Source: Thozetella sp. PMI_491 (lineage: Eukaryota; Ascomycota; Sordariomycetes; Chaetosphaeriales; Chaetosphaeriaceae). From it: a stretch of DNA of 64,000 bases. Made by a program: the position numbers and the translations under genes. Position 1 is the stretch's first letter. Each line of letters begins with the position of its first letter. The notes under the pieces are model-generated. The model was not told the DNA's origin, made no database searches, and saw only the letters and a list, made by a program, of their open reading frames with translations. The stretch is from the NCBI GenBank assembly GCA_021432635.1, contig MU270028.1, positions 377,049-441,048 of the forward strand. The letters run 5' to 3'. Shown piece after piece: positions 1-11,076 of this stretch.

Positions 1-3000
1 ATGACTGACTTCAGCATTGTATAGCTGCAATCTTGCACTTTCGAGACTTTCCATGTCCACTTCTGGTATGAAGGCCTTGACGGCTGCTAGAGCTATGGGA
101 TAGCCACCCATTCGCCATCCTGCTCCGACCAGAGCTTCGACGACGCTTGCAATCGTCCGGATAGACAATTTGCCTAGCTCAGAACTTGACTCTACCTTTT
201 CCTTAGCCTCTGTCTCTGTCCCTATATCTGGTTTGGACTTTGACTCAGGGCTAGGCTCGGGCTCGGACTTGTCGAGGACACTATCCACGTACAATGGGCT
301 CCACTCCGCACCTGTGAAAATGGTGTTGAAGATGAATTGATCCAGTCCTCGGTCGAGAGCGAATTTGCAAAGACAGCAGCTCCAGAGCATAGACTTCTTC
401 TTTGCAGTCACATAGCCTTTGGGCCAGAGCGGGTCTGCGCAGGTAATGTTAGCCAGGTGCTCTCTTATCGATATCGATGCACTGTTCGTTTACTGGCTAC
501 CTACATTTGAAGGCGATGAATATGGACACAAGGAATTTGAGGATTGAATTTCCAAGGAATCCAAGCTTGTAGTTGTTCCCTGCCTCCGACACTGGCGTCG
601 TTAGGGCGGTCGTGATCAGTGCGTGGTTTGATACGTCCATATTGGCGAGCACGGTCGAGCAGAGCCTCTCAACGATAAGACGTACCCCAAGCTTGTGCAG
701 AATCGACGGAATAAAAAGTCCAAATTGCGAGTATTCGATGGGAATTGAATCTGCGCGGAGCAGCCGTCGCAGTACAACGCGGTAGTACCCGTTCTCATTG
801 TCTGATACTGTATTTGTGTTGGCCGAGGGCTGCCGAAGGAATTCCATGCGATGTGGCCACTTTTGCAAGGCCACGAAGCACTCATCTTCCTGGAAGTCTT
901 TGTAGTCCACGTGCGGCTTCCGAATAAAGTCAGCGGGAACTTTCTTGTAAAGTAACTTCTGGGCAATGTATGGATGACCATGCTGCTCTAGGTCCCTAAG
1001 TAAGGACCCTGGCACAGTGTCTGCCAAGTCCGTGGCGGTCAACGACAGATTGCTCAGAAGTGCTTCACAAATATCCGTTTCTCGAGTCCTGAAGCTAATA
1101 ACGTGCTCCTTGTCTTCGAATTGGCGATGATGTCCGAAAGCAAGGGAAAGAAGCTTTGAAGTGTGATCTGGAAAACGCGTTCGATCAGAACTGTGAGTGC
1201 AGAATCTCGCTGTAATTTCGACCTTCCACTTTGTCGAATAATCCCAATAGACGATGATAGAATCCATGGAGGGGATAAATATCGGCGCTACCATCTCCAT
1301 CTCGCATTTGGTCTCTCCATTTTCGCCGATCAGACGCACCTCGTGGGAGGCTTCTTTGCCGCTTTCCCAGTGCTTTGCAAGCCCAGGCCAAGGGTTATAC
1401 ATATCTCGAGGCGTGATAATAGATTCCAGCTCTTTCATTTCGTCCGGATGGTACGCGAATTCCAGTGGCAGCAAGTGCTCGTTCAGAAGGCCAGCTTTGT
1501 AGAGGCCGCGGTAGGCCTGCAATGCTGCGTCCTTGGTTGCGCTCTTCTCCGAATACCACGCGTCCTTGCTCTCCCACCGACGCAGGCTAGGGTGCAAGAA
1601 CGTCGGCAAAATGACAGTACACCTTAGAGCAGGGTTGTCGCTGATTCGAGGCTGTGAAAGATCCTCCTCACAGATGTACTCCGGAACCTGCATAGTCGAG
1701 GAGACCTTTGCGCAGAAATGCTGCAAGTGCCCCTTGGCCTGGGTTTCGTTGACCTGGGCGCCAATGGAGCTGGTAATTTTTAACTCTAAGTTATCGGCGT
1801 GCTCCTTGTCACGTTGCTCCAGCTCTTGGGCAGTTTTTTGTCGATTTTTCTCTTCTCTGTCCTCATCTTCGTATCTTTTCTTCATTTCTTGCTCTAAGGC
1901 CTCCCAGTCACGTTGCTTCTTTTTTGAACTCATATCTAGTAAGATAATGAACCTGGAGTCTTGTTGACGAGCGCGACCTCGCCATTGGATGAATGAGCGG
2001 AGATCTTGGAGGGCGTCGAAGCAAACCACGGCGTTGCATTTGGGCACATCTATGCCCTCCTGAATTGATGCTGTCGCGAGCAGCATATTCACAGCTCCTT
2101 CGCGGAACTTATTGAGAGCACTGGATGGGTCGGTAGGTCGGATGAGATCGCAAATGTCCCTCTTGATAGCTTCTCGCTTGGATGAACCGACCGAAAAGTC
2201 GAAGTGTAGAATATCACGAGTGCGAGGGTGGATTGATAGAAGGTGACATAGAACGTACGCGGTGGCTCTCTCCTGACAGTATATGATTCCTGTCACGTCC
2301 TTTTCGAGCTTCTCAAGTTCACTTATCAGAGTAAGGACTCTGGCCGAGAGCACCGTATTTGGAGGCAGAATGGAAAATCTCTTGGCTCGTGAGTGGAGAG
2401 GACGGAGGAGATTAGCAAGGTATTTTCTTTTGGCAGATCCCCACTCGTGGAGATAGACATCGTTCGTATCGACGGACCGAAGAAAGCTGGCTATGATCTG
2501 GACAGCGTAGAATTCGGCTGCCCAATCTCCAATCATGTCCCCAAGGCTGTCCGACCGTCTGATGAATGTTCCAAGTTGCCCTCTAATGAAGGTTTTGCCC
2601 GTGTCTCTGATCTTTTTCAATTTATACGCAGCAGTTTCTGTGTTCTGAGATCGAAGATATATGACATCTGGGTCATTTTCTAGGTCGAGGCCAAAAAGAA
2701 TCTCGGACAGCCTTCTGACAGTATCAGTCCTGACACGAGTGACTGGACGTTCTCCACTGAAATGCACTGGTAGGAGAATTGGCCGGTTGGCGTGGGACAA
2801 AATCTCCTCTTTATACGTGATGGGTGTCCTACACTTCGCATCCAGAGTCTGCTCGAACTTTTCCATGGAGCTGAGGTCAGATCCTTTAATAGGACTTGCT
2901 GACAGTCCTAGGATGTCGGGAATTGCCCTTCCATTCTCCTTGTTCTCGTGGTAGAACTTCATAACCTGGCTACCAGGGCTATTACCTGTGCAGTTATGGG

Positions 3001-3710
3001 CTGTACATGTAATGTTAATGAAAAAACGACAGAAAAAGAGACAGTGGTCTATTGAGAATTAAAAACCATTACCTTCGTCGAATACTAGCAGCGCTATCAA
3101 TTCCATTTTGACGAATCGATGGCTGAGAGCATCTTGCAGAATTGCTACTGTTGCCACGACAACCTTGATGTTCTTCAGCATTGCGTCCCATCCTTCCTGG
3201 TTGGACCACTTTTCGGGCTTATCAAGAGACGTGCAGGACCTCATTTCCACAGAGGGAATAAACGACTGAAGTGTTCCCAGCTGCTGTAAGCAGAGTTGGA
3301 CATTTGGCGTGAGAAGCCAGATGGTATGATCCTTTTGTCAGCTGAAACTGAGGTCTTTGGGTCATGGAACTGACCATGCCAGCTGCCATAGTCTTTAGCG
3401 CCTCTCGAATACGCAGAGCAGCTCTTCCAACCAGATCACGAGTCAGCCAAGGTTGTTCAAGAATGGAATTCCGGAAAGGAACTTTGAACACTCGTGAGAG
3501 AACATACACGTGTGTCTTCCCAGTTCCAGTGTCCATCTTTCGAATCCGTTAGTAAATGGTTAATATATGGTCATGAGTGACACTTACAGCTACAATAATG
3601 TTCTCCTTCATGCTTGCTTCGAACATCTCTCGCTGGTACGACCTAGTTCTAATTGCGATAGCATCTTGATTGCTACCTTCGGGGTGCACGTTGTCCGTCG
3701 GGGTAGCCAT
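1..3710 (-). CDS. dcl2: Dicer-like protein 2 (3' end outside window)
   Basis: RNA-silencing endonuclease family that cuts dsRNA into siRNAs. Exons read as 3588-3710, 3508-3536, 3375-3423, 3073-3331, 505-3000 and 1-434 (open at the window edge), giving about 1130 residues. Visible parts: Walker A GTGKTH (~res 45-50), DEAH box rebuilt across an intron (~152-155), helicase motif GLSASP, motif V region ATASIQEGIDVP, motif VI QWRGRAR, the Dicer dimerisation domain (begins near ISDNPALRCTVILP), then RNase IIIa. RNase IIIb must lie beyond base 1. The start at 3710 puts 41 residues before the helicase. The form DEAHNC suggests DCL2 rather than DCL1. Odd: RNase IIIa reads KLGFLGNS where Dicers have RLEFLGDS, and ASVVEAL where they have ADVVEAL, so three of four metal-binding acids are changed. 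One proposed intron (3332-3374) is only 43 nt. Confidence 0.9.
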
Positions 3711-4640
3711 TGCTATGCTGCGTGAGATAATCGAGGCCTTGTGAGCTTATGCTTGGGGATGTTCAGGCGATTGTTTTGAGAGAGTGGCTGAGAGATGTTA
3801 AGAAAGTATTTGTTTTGGGAGAGTTTTCTAAATCTGCCGGCCAGCAAGAGTGACACACCTTTATACCGATTTTCTGCGCATATCAACAGGATTGTCACAC
3901 TGCATCATGTGAGGCCTACTGCCCTAGAAGCTTCATTGCAGCTCAATTGTGCGTTAAGCATATAGCCCCTCGAATCATATTCACGCAAATTGCGGTTGTT
4001 GATTATCGGTCAATCTCTATCTGGTAGGCCTCATCTGCGCGAAAAGCCACAGTCTCCGCAATCTGCATGTCTTCCGGATGCTCTCGCTGCGATTTGATGG
4101 CATTATGCACTTCTTGGGGTGTCGCGGTGTGACCTGGTCGGAACTCAATGCTCTCAGTGGTCCAAAATAGAGCGACTGTCCTGCAGCTCCAAGCAGGCTA
4201 TCGACATCACAACGAAGAAGGCTCTGTCAGAATCAATTGCGAGACGAAGTTGTGGATAATAATGGTACTATATCATGAGAAGATTCTAGGGTGGATGAGT
4301 TCAAGCCTATCGGCCATCCGAACCAGCTCGTCCCAGACTACGTGGTATCGTTGAAGAGGTCTGGCAGAATCTTCATTATAGCACAGAGTAGCGGTATATA
4401 GATCAAGGGTGGGGTTAACTATATTGCAGTCTGCCTTGAACACTTCACCCATAATATGCATGAGACGGTGAAGGTGTCCAGGGCCAAATGATTGCTGAAC
4501 CCAACATATAGGCACATTGGACCTTACATACTAATGAATGTGATTCTAGAAGTTATCACTCTTGGAAAGGCTAATACAAACACATGTTGAATCGAGTTCG
4601 ATGTATGACATAGTATCATGGATGTATATTTCGCGGGTGT
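3711..4640. other. Intergenic stretch with unidentified coding-like debris
   Basis: The first ~300 bases are the upstream region of the Dicer-like gene. On the minus strand between about 4515 and 4020 there are fragments that look protein-coding: an 80-residue open frame (4273-4515), then a frame reading SIEFRPGHTATPQEVHN near 4150, separated by stops. I do not recognise a family. They may belong to the same decayed locus as the carboxylase relic that follows. Confidence 0.3.
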
Positions 4641-5460
4641 CTATGCCTCTTGCCTCGTCAGCAATAGCATCTTGCCACTGTCCACAGTCGCTCCTGGTTT
4701 CACCAAGAGCTTCTCTACTACCGTCCCGTCAAGCGACTCATCTGCCAGTACTTCGATTTCCATCTTCATCGCCTCGGGGATTATCAACACTTGGCTTTTA
4801 CAGAGTTTATCACCTTCCTGCACCAGCACCTTCCAGATGTTTGCGTTAACCGGGGCTTCTAAAGCCCTGATTTCAGAGTCTAAGCGCGATGGGGTGTCAG
4901 TATGGGCTTTGAAGCTTTTTATTGGAATATTGCATTCTTCATTGACTTACCTCTCAAGAGAGCCTCGACTTGATCCACTGAAGGCTCATCCGCCTATAGT
5001 TCCTCATCCCATCGAGCCAATAGTTTTGTCTAGACCTTCCAGGTAGTCGTGTACACCATGTCGATATCATCAGGCAGCATGTAACCTTCCTCTTAGGGTC
5101 CGCCGGTTACCAGTATGTCCCAGTGCTCTGCATAGTGCGGTCGGGCAGGTACTGGCATCTCAAGTGGCTCATACAAAGACACTGTAGGCAGTTCCGGTAA
5201 ATTCTGCAAAGTCAGAAAATCTCCCGACTTTAGAGCACGACCTTGGTACCCGCCGACTCTAACACCCGGGTTTCGTCGCCTTGGAGCCAAACCACTCCGT
5301 TACGTAACCACCATGAACCGCTAGGTATGAGCGGCATCCGGGACCAGTAGTTTGTCCTATCTTCAACTGCTGGCCCGCCTTCACGAACAACCGGCTCCAT
5401 AGGGGCACTGCTGGGCGTTCGAAAGAGCCGGTGTCGGCGGTGGGGGCCAGTTTGCAGTCA
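4641..5460 (-). pseudogene. Relic of urea amidolyase / urea carboxylase C-terminus
   Basis: Two neighbouring pieces match the tail of the biotin-dependent urea carboxylase family. At 5460-5093 frames read FVKAGQQLKIGQTTG, GCRSYLAVHGG and EWFGSK, then VRVGGYQGRALKSGDFL: the AHS2/KipA-like domain. At 4829-4641 a frame holds the biotinyl domain with the biotin-lysine motif PEAMKMEI and ends at a stop. Between them EGYMLPDDIDMVYTTTW is visible, but the ~150 residues expected after it are missing and stops or frame changes interrupt the reading. The allophanate hydrolase and biotin carboxylase parts are absent. I read it as a decayed, internally deleted fragment of a host metabolic gene. An intact DUF1989 gene, a family often linked with urea carboxylase, lies at 40.6-41.2 kb. 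Confidence 0.75.
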
Positions 5461-5646
5461 TCCTAGAAACCTCCGTGTAAGCATACCGGACGCTGGGGAC
5501 GGAAGTACGCCATCCCACCTGCAGTTAAGACCCGACTTGGCGCAAACAGAGCAGGAGAATTTGTCCGCAATGTCGCACTTGGTCTTGCGCCTACGGCACG
5601 TTTGGCGTGCTGTGCGCGGCTTGCGTCGCCTCTGCAGTGTTTTCAT
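5458..5646 (-). pseudogene. Zn2Cys6 DNA-binding domain fragment
   Basis: A 62-residue frame carries most of a fungal Zn(II)2Cys6 cluster: TCRRRKTKCD followed by CSVCAKSGLNC. Position one of the cluster, normally Cys in ACxxCRxRKxKCD, is Arg here (ARQTCRRRKTKCD), so one of the six zinc ligands is missing. No regulatory domain follows; the next sequence downstream on this strand is the carboxylase relic. A truncated, probably non-functional regulator is the simplest reading. An unrecognised spliced gene cannot be excluded. Confidence 0.55.
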
Positions 5647-5960
5647 GTTGTTGCCCTTGCCATGATTCGCTGTGCTGTGTTAGGATGCCTCGCTTTCGGC
5701 AGCAAGATTACAACGGTTCCATTGGCGCACCTGTGGGTAGGCGTGTGTCGGCGACCCAAAGGTAGGCTACTTGCGATAAGACACAGACCTGACGGATCAA
5801 AAAAAGGTGGAGGAGGGTGCTCTTTGTATTACACTCTTTGTATTACAGCAAAGTTATGAAGTGTGGAGATGTGCCCTGCTGGCGTGAGTCGAGCAATGCC
5901 GAGGCTCCGTCGGGCTAGGCGCTAGCTTCTAGGGTGGAGTTGCAGAGAAGCCTGGCTCGA
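5647..5960. other. Short intergenic region
   Basis: Nothing protein-like is convincing here. A 15-bp near-perfect tandem duplication around a TCTTTGTATTACA unit lies at about 5818-5850. Confidence 0.4.
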
Positions 5961-6683
5961 CTAGAATACCCCGGGAATGAACCTCTTTGTCTTGCGATTA
6001 TACTCTTCCCATTCCCGTCCAAACTCCCTCTTCAACATGGCCTCCTCGTCCTTGATGCGAATCCAAACCCCAACGAAGCCTACCACATCTAGAAGAAGCA
6101 GAAACACCGGCCATGGTCCAAACACCCCATCTCCCATTGCTGATTTTACTAACCAAGTCGGCAGGATACAACCTAAAACGCCGTCCAGCCGAAGCAGCAA
6201 GGACGCGTTCGATACCAGGACTAGCCAGTGTGTCGGATAGCTAGGGTGTTGTACATGAGCATACAGCCCGGTCTTCACTAGCGCCTTCGGCTTGGCCAGC
6301 CTAAACGTAAAGTTCGCTCCTAAGTGCTTGAATGCGAGTAGCCTGATAGGCGCGGCTACTATGATGCATAGAAGTGTAACAGCAGTGTACGGCGACCAAG
6401 TGAATAGAGCGTCAGAGAGGTTATCCGAGTTCGGACAGATGAATGCAGGAGGGGAGGGATAGAAAGCCGCGACGAGTGCGTGTAGGGCCGAGAGGACAAG
6501 GAGAAATATACGCCGCATCTGGATCGCTCTGAGGGTGACTGCCACCCTGTCCTGAGGAAGGGTATCGGTGGGACCTGAAGGATTTGGGTTTGGAGGCATA
6601 TTGGAGCGTTGAGTAAGGCCGGCTGCTAGAAGGAGAGCGGCTATGAAGGACGCTGTAGCGAAGTGGTGAAGTATGGTAGACAT
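5961..6683 (-). CDS. ICMT/PEMT-like membrane methyltransferase
   Basis: A 240-residue single-exon membrane protein. The C-terminal half has the signature of the isoprenylcysteine carboxyl methyltransferase-like family: VKTGLYAHVQHPSYPTHW (~137-154), a hydrophobic span, then RIKDEEAMLKREFGREWEEY and a short basic tail. In this family the two parts form the SAM-binding pocket at the membrane face. Four to five hydrophobic segments are visible (about res 5-24, 57-76, 92-115, 155-180 and 190-210). Length suits the family. The true substrate (prenylated protein, phospholipid or small molecule) cannot be told from sequence; many fungi carry several such paralogues of unknown role. Confidence 0.75.
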   Translation of the reverse strand: MSTILHHFATASFIAALLLAAGLTQRSNMPPNPNPSGPTDTLPQDRVAVTLRAIQMRRIFLLVLSALHALVAAFYPSPPAFICPNSDNLSDALFTWSPYTAVTLLCIIVAAPIRLLAFKHLGANFTFRLAKPKALVKTGLYAHVQHPSYPTHWLVLVSNASLLLRLDGVLGCILPTWLVKSAMGDGVFGPWPVFLLLLDVVGFVGVWIRIKDEEAMLKREFGREWEEYNRKTKRFIPGVF

Positions 6684-7605
6684 TTTAGATAAAAAACGAT
6701 TTGGCGAAAACTAGAGATGTTGCGACAATATGTCACCCTCTCAAATCTACGCTGGGAAAGAAGGCCAAAAATGCAGTTAGGTAAAGACCTGGACCGCACG
6801 GAAGCAAAGAAATGGGAAGTTTAATCCGATTTACTAACGTAGACGAGGGTGGGCTTGGATTTATGAATTCGTGGGGGCACTGCCTCGTTGACTAGGGGCA
6901 TACTCAATGGCCGCTCGCACCGCCTTATTTCACAAAAGCACCGACGATACTCTAAGGCGCACAGCCGTGACAAAGGGATGCCATGTGACGCGAATGGAAA
7001 AATGCCGCGTTGCAAATCTGACTGGCGCAACCAAGTAGCACATCTGTGAAAAGCCGTCCATCCAATCAACAATGAAAATGCAGCTACCTGGTTTAGCCGT
7101 CGGAGCGCCATTACGGAATTCCCCGGGTGTCCTTCACCAGTTATTTTGGCTGTTTCTAGGCACCCACAACCGTAGCTGCGTAAGCTGCACAGGATGGTCC
7201 CTATAGCCGAAAGCTTAAATAGTAGCATTCTCTTTGGCACTAGCCCTTAACAAGACTAAACAAATACTACCGCTATATCATGTACCACTACCTCTTATGT
7301 TCATCCTCTACAATATTAATGAGGCTTTTTATACACTATTTTGAAGGTACTAGAAGCACTTACTAGCCCAGTCCTTCTACATGTCGAATTGGCAAGGTCT
7401 AGTCATAGCCGAGACAATGGAGTTAGTTAGTCAAACGCTACCTACTAATTCTACGACTGTAATTTTAGACAGCTATCTTGCGGGATTAGAGATTTCCATT
7501 GTCTCATTTGCCTACAGCAGAACCTGTCTCTCTTTGTAGGCTGAAAAGACTCCCCTAGAAACGTCAACTCTATCCCTGCTCCGACTCTCTGAACCCCACA
7601 GCCAT
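6684..7605. other. Intergenic region, no gene recognised
   Basis: Upstream side of the methyltransferase gene followed by moderately AT-rich DNA (about 7240-7480). A 139-codon minus-strand frame (6821-7240) has no family features and looks like chance. Confidence 0.4.
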
Positions 7606-8209
7606 CTAGCCCGCGACCCATTTCATCTCCCGCTCGCCAGATGCGCCGCAAGGCCTAGCCTCTTCTCGCACACGAGAAGAAAACAACAACGGTAGGAGCG
7701 ATTTTTCCAGGTATGTGCGGCTCTGCCTTACTGCCATGACCAAGAGAGCGACTGTGGAGCCAGAGAGACCGGCAAGCAGTGCTATCCACCACCAGCAAAC
7801 GTTGATGGCAGTGAAACGATCAACTATGTGCCCAGATACATGGTAGATTCCATTCTCTCCCAGTGGGGCAATATAGTACTTTGCAGCCAGGGCGACAGCC
7901 TCGAATGAACGCTCCCATACTCCCGCGCCAAGAGCAAATGCCCACCCCAGGGCAGTATTTCCCAGGCCAGGATAGATGAAGGATGAAAGAATATCTGTAG
8001 AATTTTCTGCATAAAAAGCTTGCAGAACCAGGCTGGCCCGTAGGGTGGTTCGCATAAGGTTTACCACCCGGGGAAGGTAGGAAGTAGGTATCTTGTTTGA
8101 AGGCCTCGTCTTCGTTCAAGCCGAGATCCTGGCCACAAATCTCGGAATCATGTGGGTAGCTTCCGTGAATTGCACTTACCTTGTGGCCGGAACCTACACT
8201 TGATGACAC
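7606..8209 (-). pseudogene. Membrane-protein remnant, DUF3176-like C-terminus
   Basis: The frame at 7606-8067 ends with WWWIALLAGLSGSTVALLVM followed by an EKSLLPLLF segment. This resembles the last transmembrane helix and WKSSxLxLLF motif that closes many fungal DUF3176-type proteins. Upstream coding-like sequence continues in another frame (7820-8209), so the locus is either spliced in a way I could not resolve or frameshifted. The large N-terminal part of the family is not seen. Family assignment is tentative. Confidence 0.3.
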
Positions 8210-9811
8210 GGCTTGCTTGGTAGGCGTTCTTGAGTCTCCTAAGCTATGTCGCAGATCGGCCTCTTCCAGATGGACAGGAGAATCCGCATCTGTAATATAA
8301 CCATTATACTATCGCTCAATTGGTAGCGGATGGGAGTGCGTAAGATATAACGCACCTTTGCTAATGTAAGTCGTTACTGAGATTTTGCAGGCGTCACTGG
8401 AAACTTGCATTCCTGGACTGGTGTTGGCAGCCATATTATCCAGAGAGCTTAGTTGCAAGCCGCTAGTCTTAGGGATGTTGACGGCAGATGAAGAAGGCCT
8501 CACGACGTTAATATGGGATATTTCCAACGGGAGGTGGAGGTGTCTGCATTATGACCACTAGCCCTGGCGTAGTATGTGAAGATACCATCTCATAAAATAC
8601 CACCCCGCTTTGTCAACTGTGTGCGACGTAAGCATCCTTCAGCTATTCAACGACTCTCCGACACAGCCCATTTCATTGATAGGTTCAACAGTGTAGGATA
8701 AAGGTATGTACTTGCCGGACACTCTTTCGCCGTACACTTGGCCAGTCTGCTCTCCGACAGCTACACACTCAAGGGAGCCTTGAGAAACACCTAGCCTTAC
8801 TTCTCGATGCCTTTTGGGCGTATCTGATTGCTCGGAGTGTTGTATTGGGCTCCCAAAAGCCAATGCAATGGAGGGGTTGAGGTGGGAGGTGACTTCCTAG
8901 AAAACAGCACGGCATTCAGGGCAGAAGTTTAGAATCGATACTACACTCAGCGGACTAAAACGACTGTTTTCTAATCGTCTCATCTCTCTATACCCACAGC
9001 TACACGGAGCCAAGGACCTCTAGATCATGGCTAATGGAGCTCATTACCTACCTGCTTCTCAAATGATATAAAGTTCATCCCCAACGCCTTTTTGGTCTTG
9101 ATGGTGTCAATTTGGAGCTGTGCAGTAGGTGGTCATTCAGTATTATCAACCTTGAAAATGCCCTCCGAGCATTTCTTGGGGCGGTGCCTTTCATTTTGCC
9201 TAGTCGAGGCTCGATGTTACCACCATATCCTCGGACCAATTTCCAGACCTGGAGGATGCCTGTCAAGTCTCGCCCATGCGGCACATAAGTCGACCTACAT
9301 GCCATTCGCCTCCCCCCTCTTTCGCCCACCTCAAATCCACACCAGCCATACGGACCATATATAGTAAAACAGCCACAACTCAGTCAATTTTTACTCTGTG
9401 AACGTAAAAGCTATGGCGACAAATTCCGCCAAATCGACCGACTACGGACTGATTAGCGGCTTCTGTACGTCAGAAATTACCTGGATGTCCAATTCAGTCA
9501 TAGAATCGAAGGGTATCTAGAGCAAAGCCACGGCCAATACGCATGGAGAACCGGATAGGCATAATGCAATGATTGAATGGTACAGATATGACACCTGGTG
9601 CACGACCATTTACATACGGGAACTTATCTAGGTGTCCCAGCGCATAACTAGATTCGTCCAATGTCCCACTGGGGTTGTTTGTCAAGGGTTGATGACAAAC
9701 GTGCATGTGTTAAGGAGCAGTTGGGGTTAAGCCATATCCAAGTCGAAGCGTAGCTTCTACATTATTGTATTTGAACTCGGATAGAGCAATTAGAATCTAT
9801 ATCGATTACGA
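8210..9811. other. Intergenic region, no gene recognised
   Basis: Short frames at 8309-8527 and 8639-8863 (minus) might be earlier exons of the membrane-protein remnant, but carry no domain I can name. I see nothing else between 8870 and 9811. Confidence 0.35.
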
Positions 9812-11076
9812 TTACAGACACCTTTTGGAGACTTCTTCAAATAAACCCCGCTCACTCCCAGTGTCCTCATCCATTATATCGGCGGCAGTAGCGGCTGATA
9901 TTATTTCGAAAGACCGGTTCGCATCGACATCTGGCCTTCCCTTCTCCAGGGAGCTGGGAGAGGAATTGCTAGAAGCTGTTGATGTATCTCTTGGCTCGTT
10001 GGCTGATTTAATGGGCAAAATCTGCGGATTTCCAGAGACGAACTTGCCAACAGAAAACCTATTGCTGCTCTCTCTGCTAGAGTTGGAAAGACTGGATACG
10101 GTTGGCAAGACTTTGAACAGTGCTTTTAACGACGGGACCGAGGCGCAAATGATGGCTGTGTTAATCTCCAAGCCACTCCAGAGTGCGATGTCGACGCCGT
10201 ATACTATGAGGTTGGGTCAGTAAGCGCAAACCGCGTGTCTCCACAGATACGACGACATACCAGGCTGCTCATCAATCGAGACTGAGTTGTTTATATGGAG
10301 AGAATAAAGCCGGATAATTGCAACAATGCAAGCACTATTGGTAATGTCAGTCTTTTGGAATTCTTCGTAATCATCTCTCGGGGACTCACAAGGCGCCGCA
10401 GGCGAACAGCCCAATGAGCACCATCTTCGCCCTTGGGGCAATTTGAAGTCCCCTCAAGAATGGCCATGGGATGGCAAGGAGTGCGAAGTCATGGAGAATG
10501 TTGAAGCCGGCTATGATATAGTGCAGCAATTGGCGTTGGATGCACCCGCCTGGTATCGTATCGTCCCAATACTTGGCGATCGGCCAGCAAGTAAAAATGG
10601 TGAACCCTGTAATGACGATCGAGAACACCCCGAGCCATATCGAAAATACCCTGAAAAGCCACTTCGTCCTCGACGTTGCAAAGATGCGCTGGAACTGGAG
10701 GAGCAGCGAGAATTTAACTAGGATCGCTGTGATGTTGTAGACGACGATGTCGGCGTAGAGAGATTTGAGGAAGTTTGGTATCCCTTCTGGAGGGACTGGA
10801 GCTCCAAGGCCGAACTGAATCTGATACATCGTGGCCCCTAAATACACCACGGACCCCGTCTACCGCTTTGCGTCAGCCTAGCGTTTACTAGCCCACAGAG
10901 GTTCTTACCATTGCCAAGGTGATTAGATAGTCGTCTACACCCATGCTGTGGACGATATAGGTTCTGGCCAGCACCCGCAGGCTCACAGCCAGAAAGGCAA
11001 GGATGGTGAATATAAACAAAGAAACAACCAAGCCGTGGCATCGCTCTACGACGAGCGTGCTACCGAGATGCCACAT
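9812..11076 (-). CDS. Fungal rhodopsin-domain (PTH11/SAT4-type) membrane protein
   Basis: Seven-helix protein of the fungal rhodopsin-domain family, which includes PTH11-like receptors. Exons 10909-11076, 10390-10859, 10261-10334 and 9812-10203 with introns of 49, 55 and 57 nt give 367 residues. Typical family strings are visible: LRVLARTYIVHSMGVDDY after helix 1, GCIQRQLLHYIIAGFNILHDFALLAIPW for helices 4-5, GAFACIVAIIRL across a splice, and DIALWSGLEINTAIICASVPSLKAL for helix 7. A hydrophilic Ser-rich tail of ~110 residues follows. I chose the ATG at 11076; a frame with a signal-peptide-like start lies upstream (from 11366), but I could not connect it. The ligand is unknown and G-protein coupling is unproven for the family. 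Confidence 0.85.

Noticed and set aside
616-2954. Long open frames on both strands overlapping the Dicer-like gene
   Set aside because: They lie in other frames of a well-supported gene and show no family motifs.
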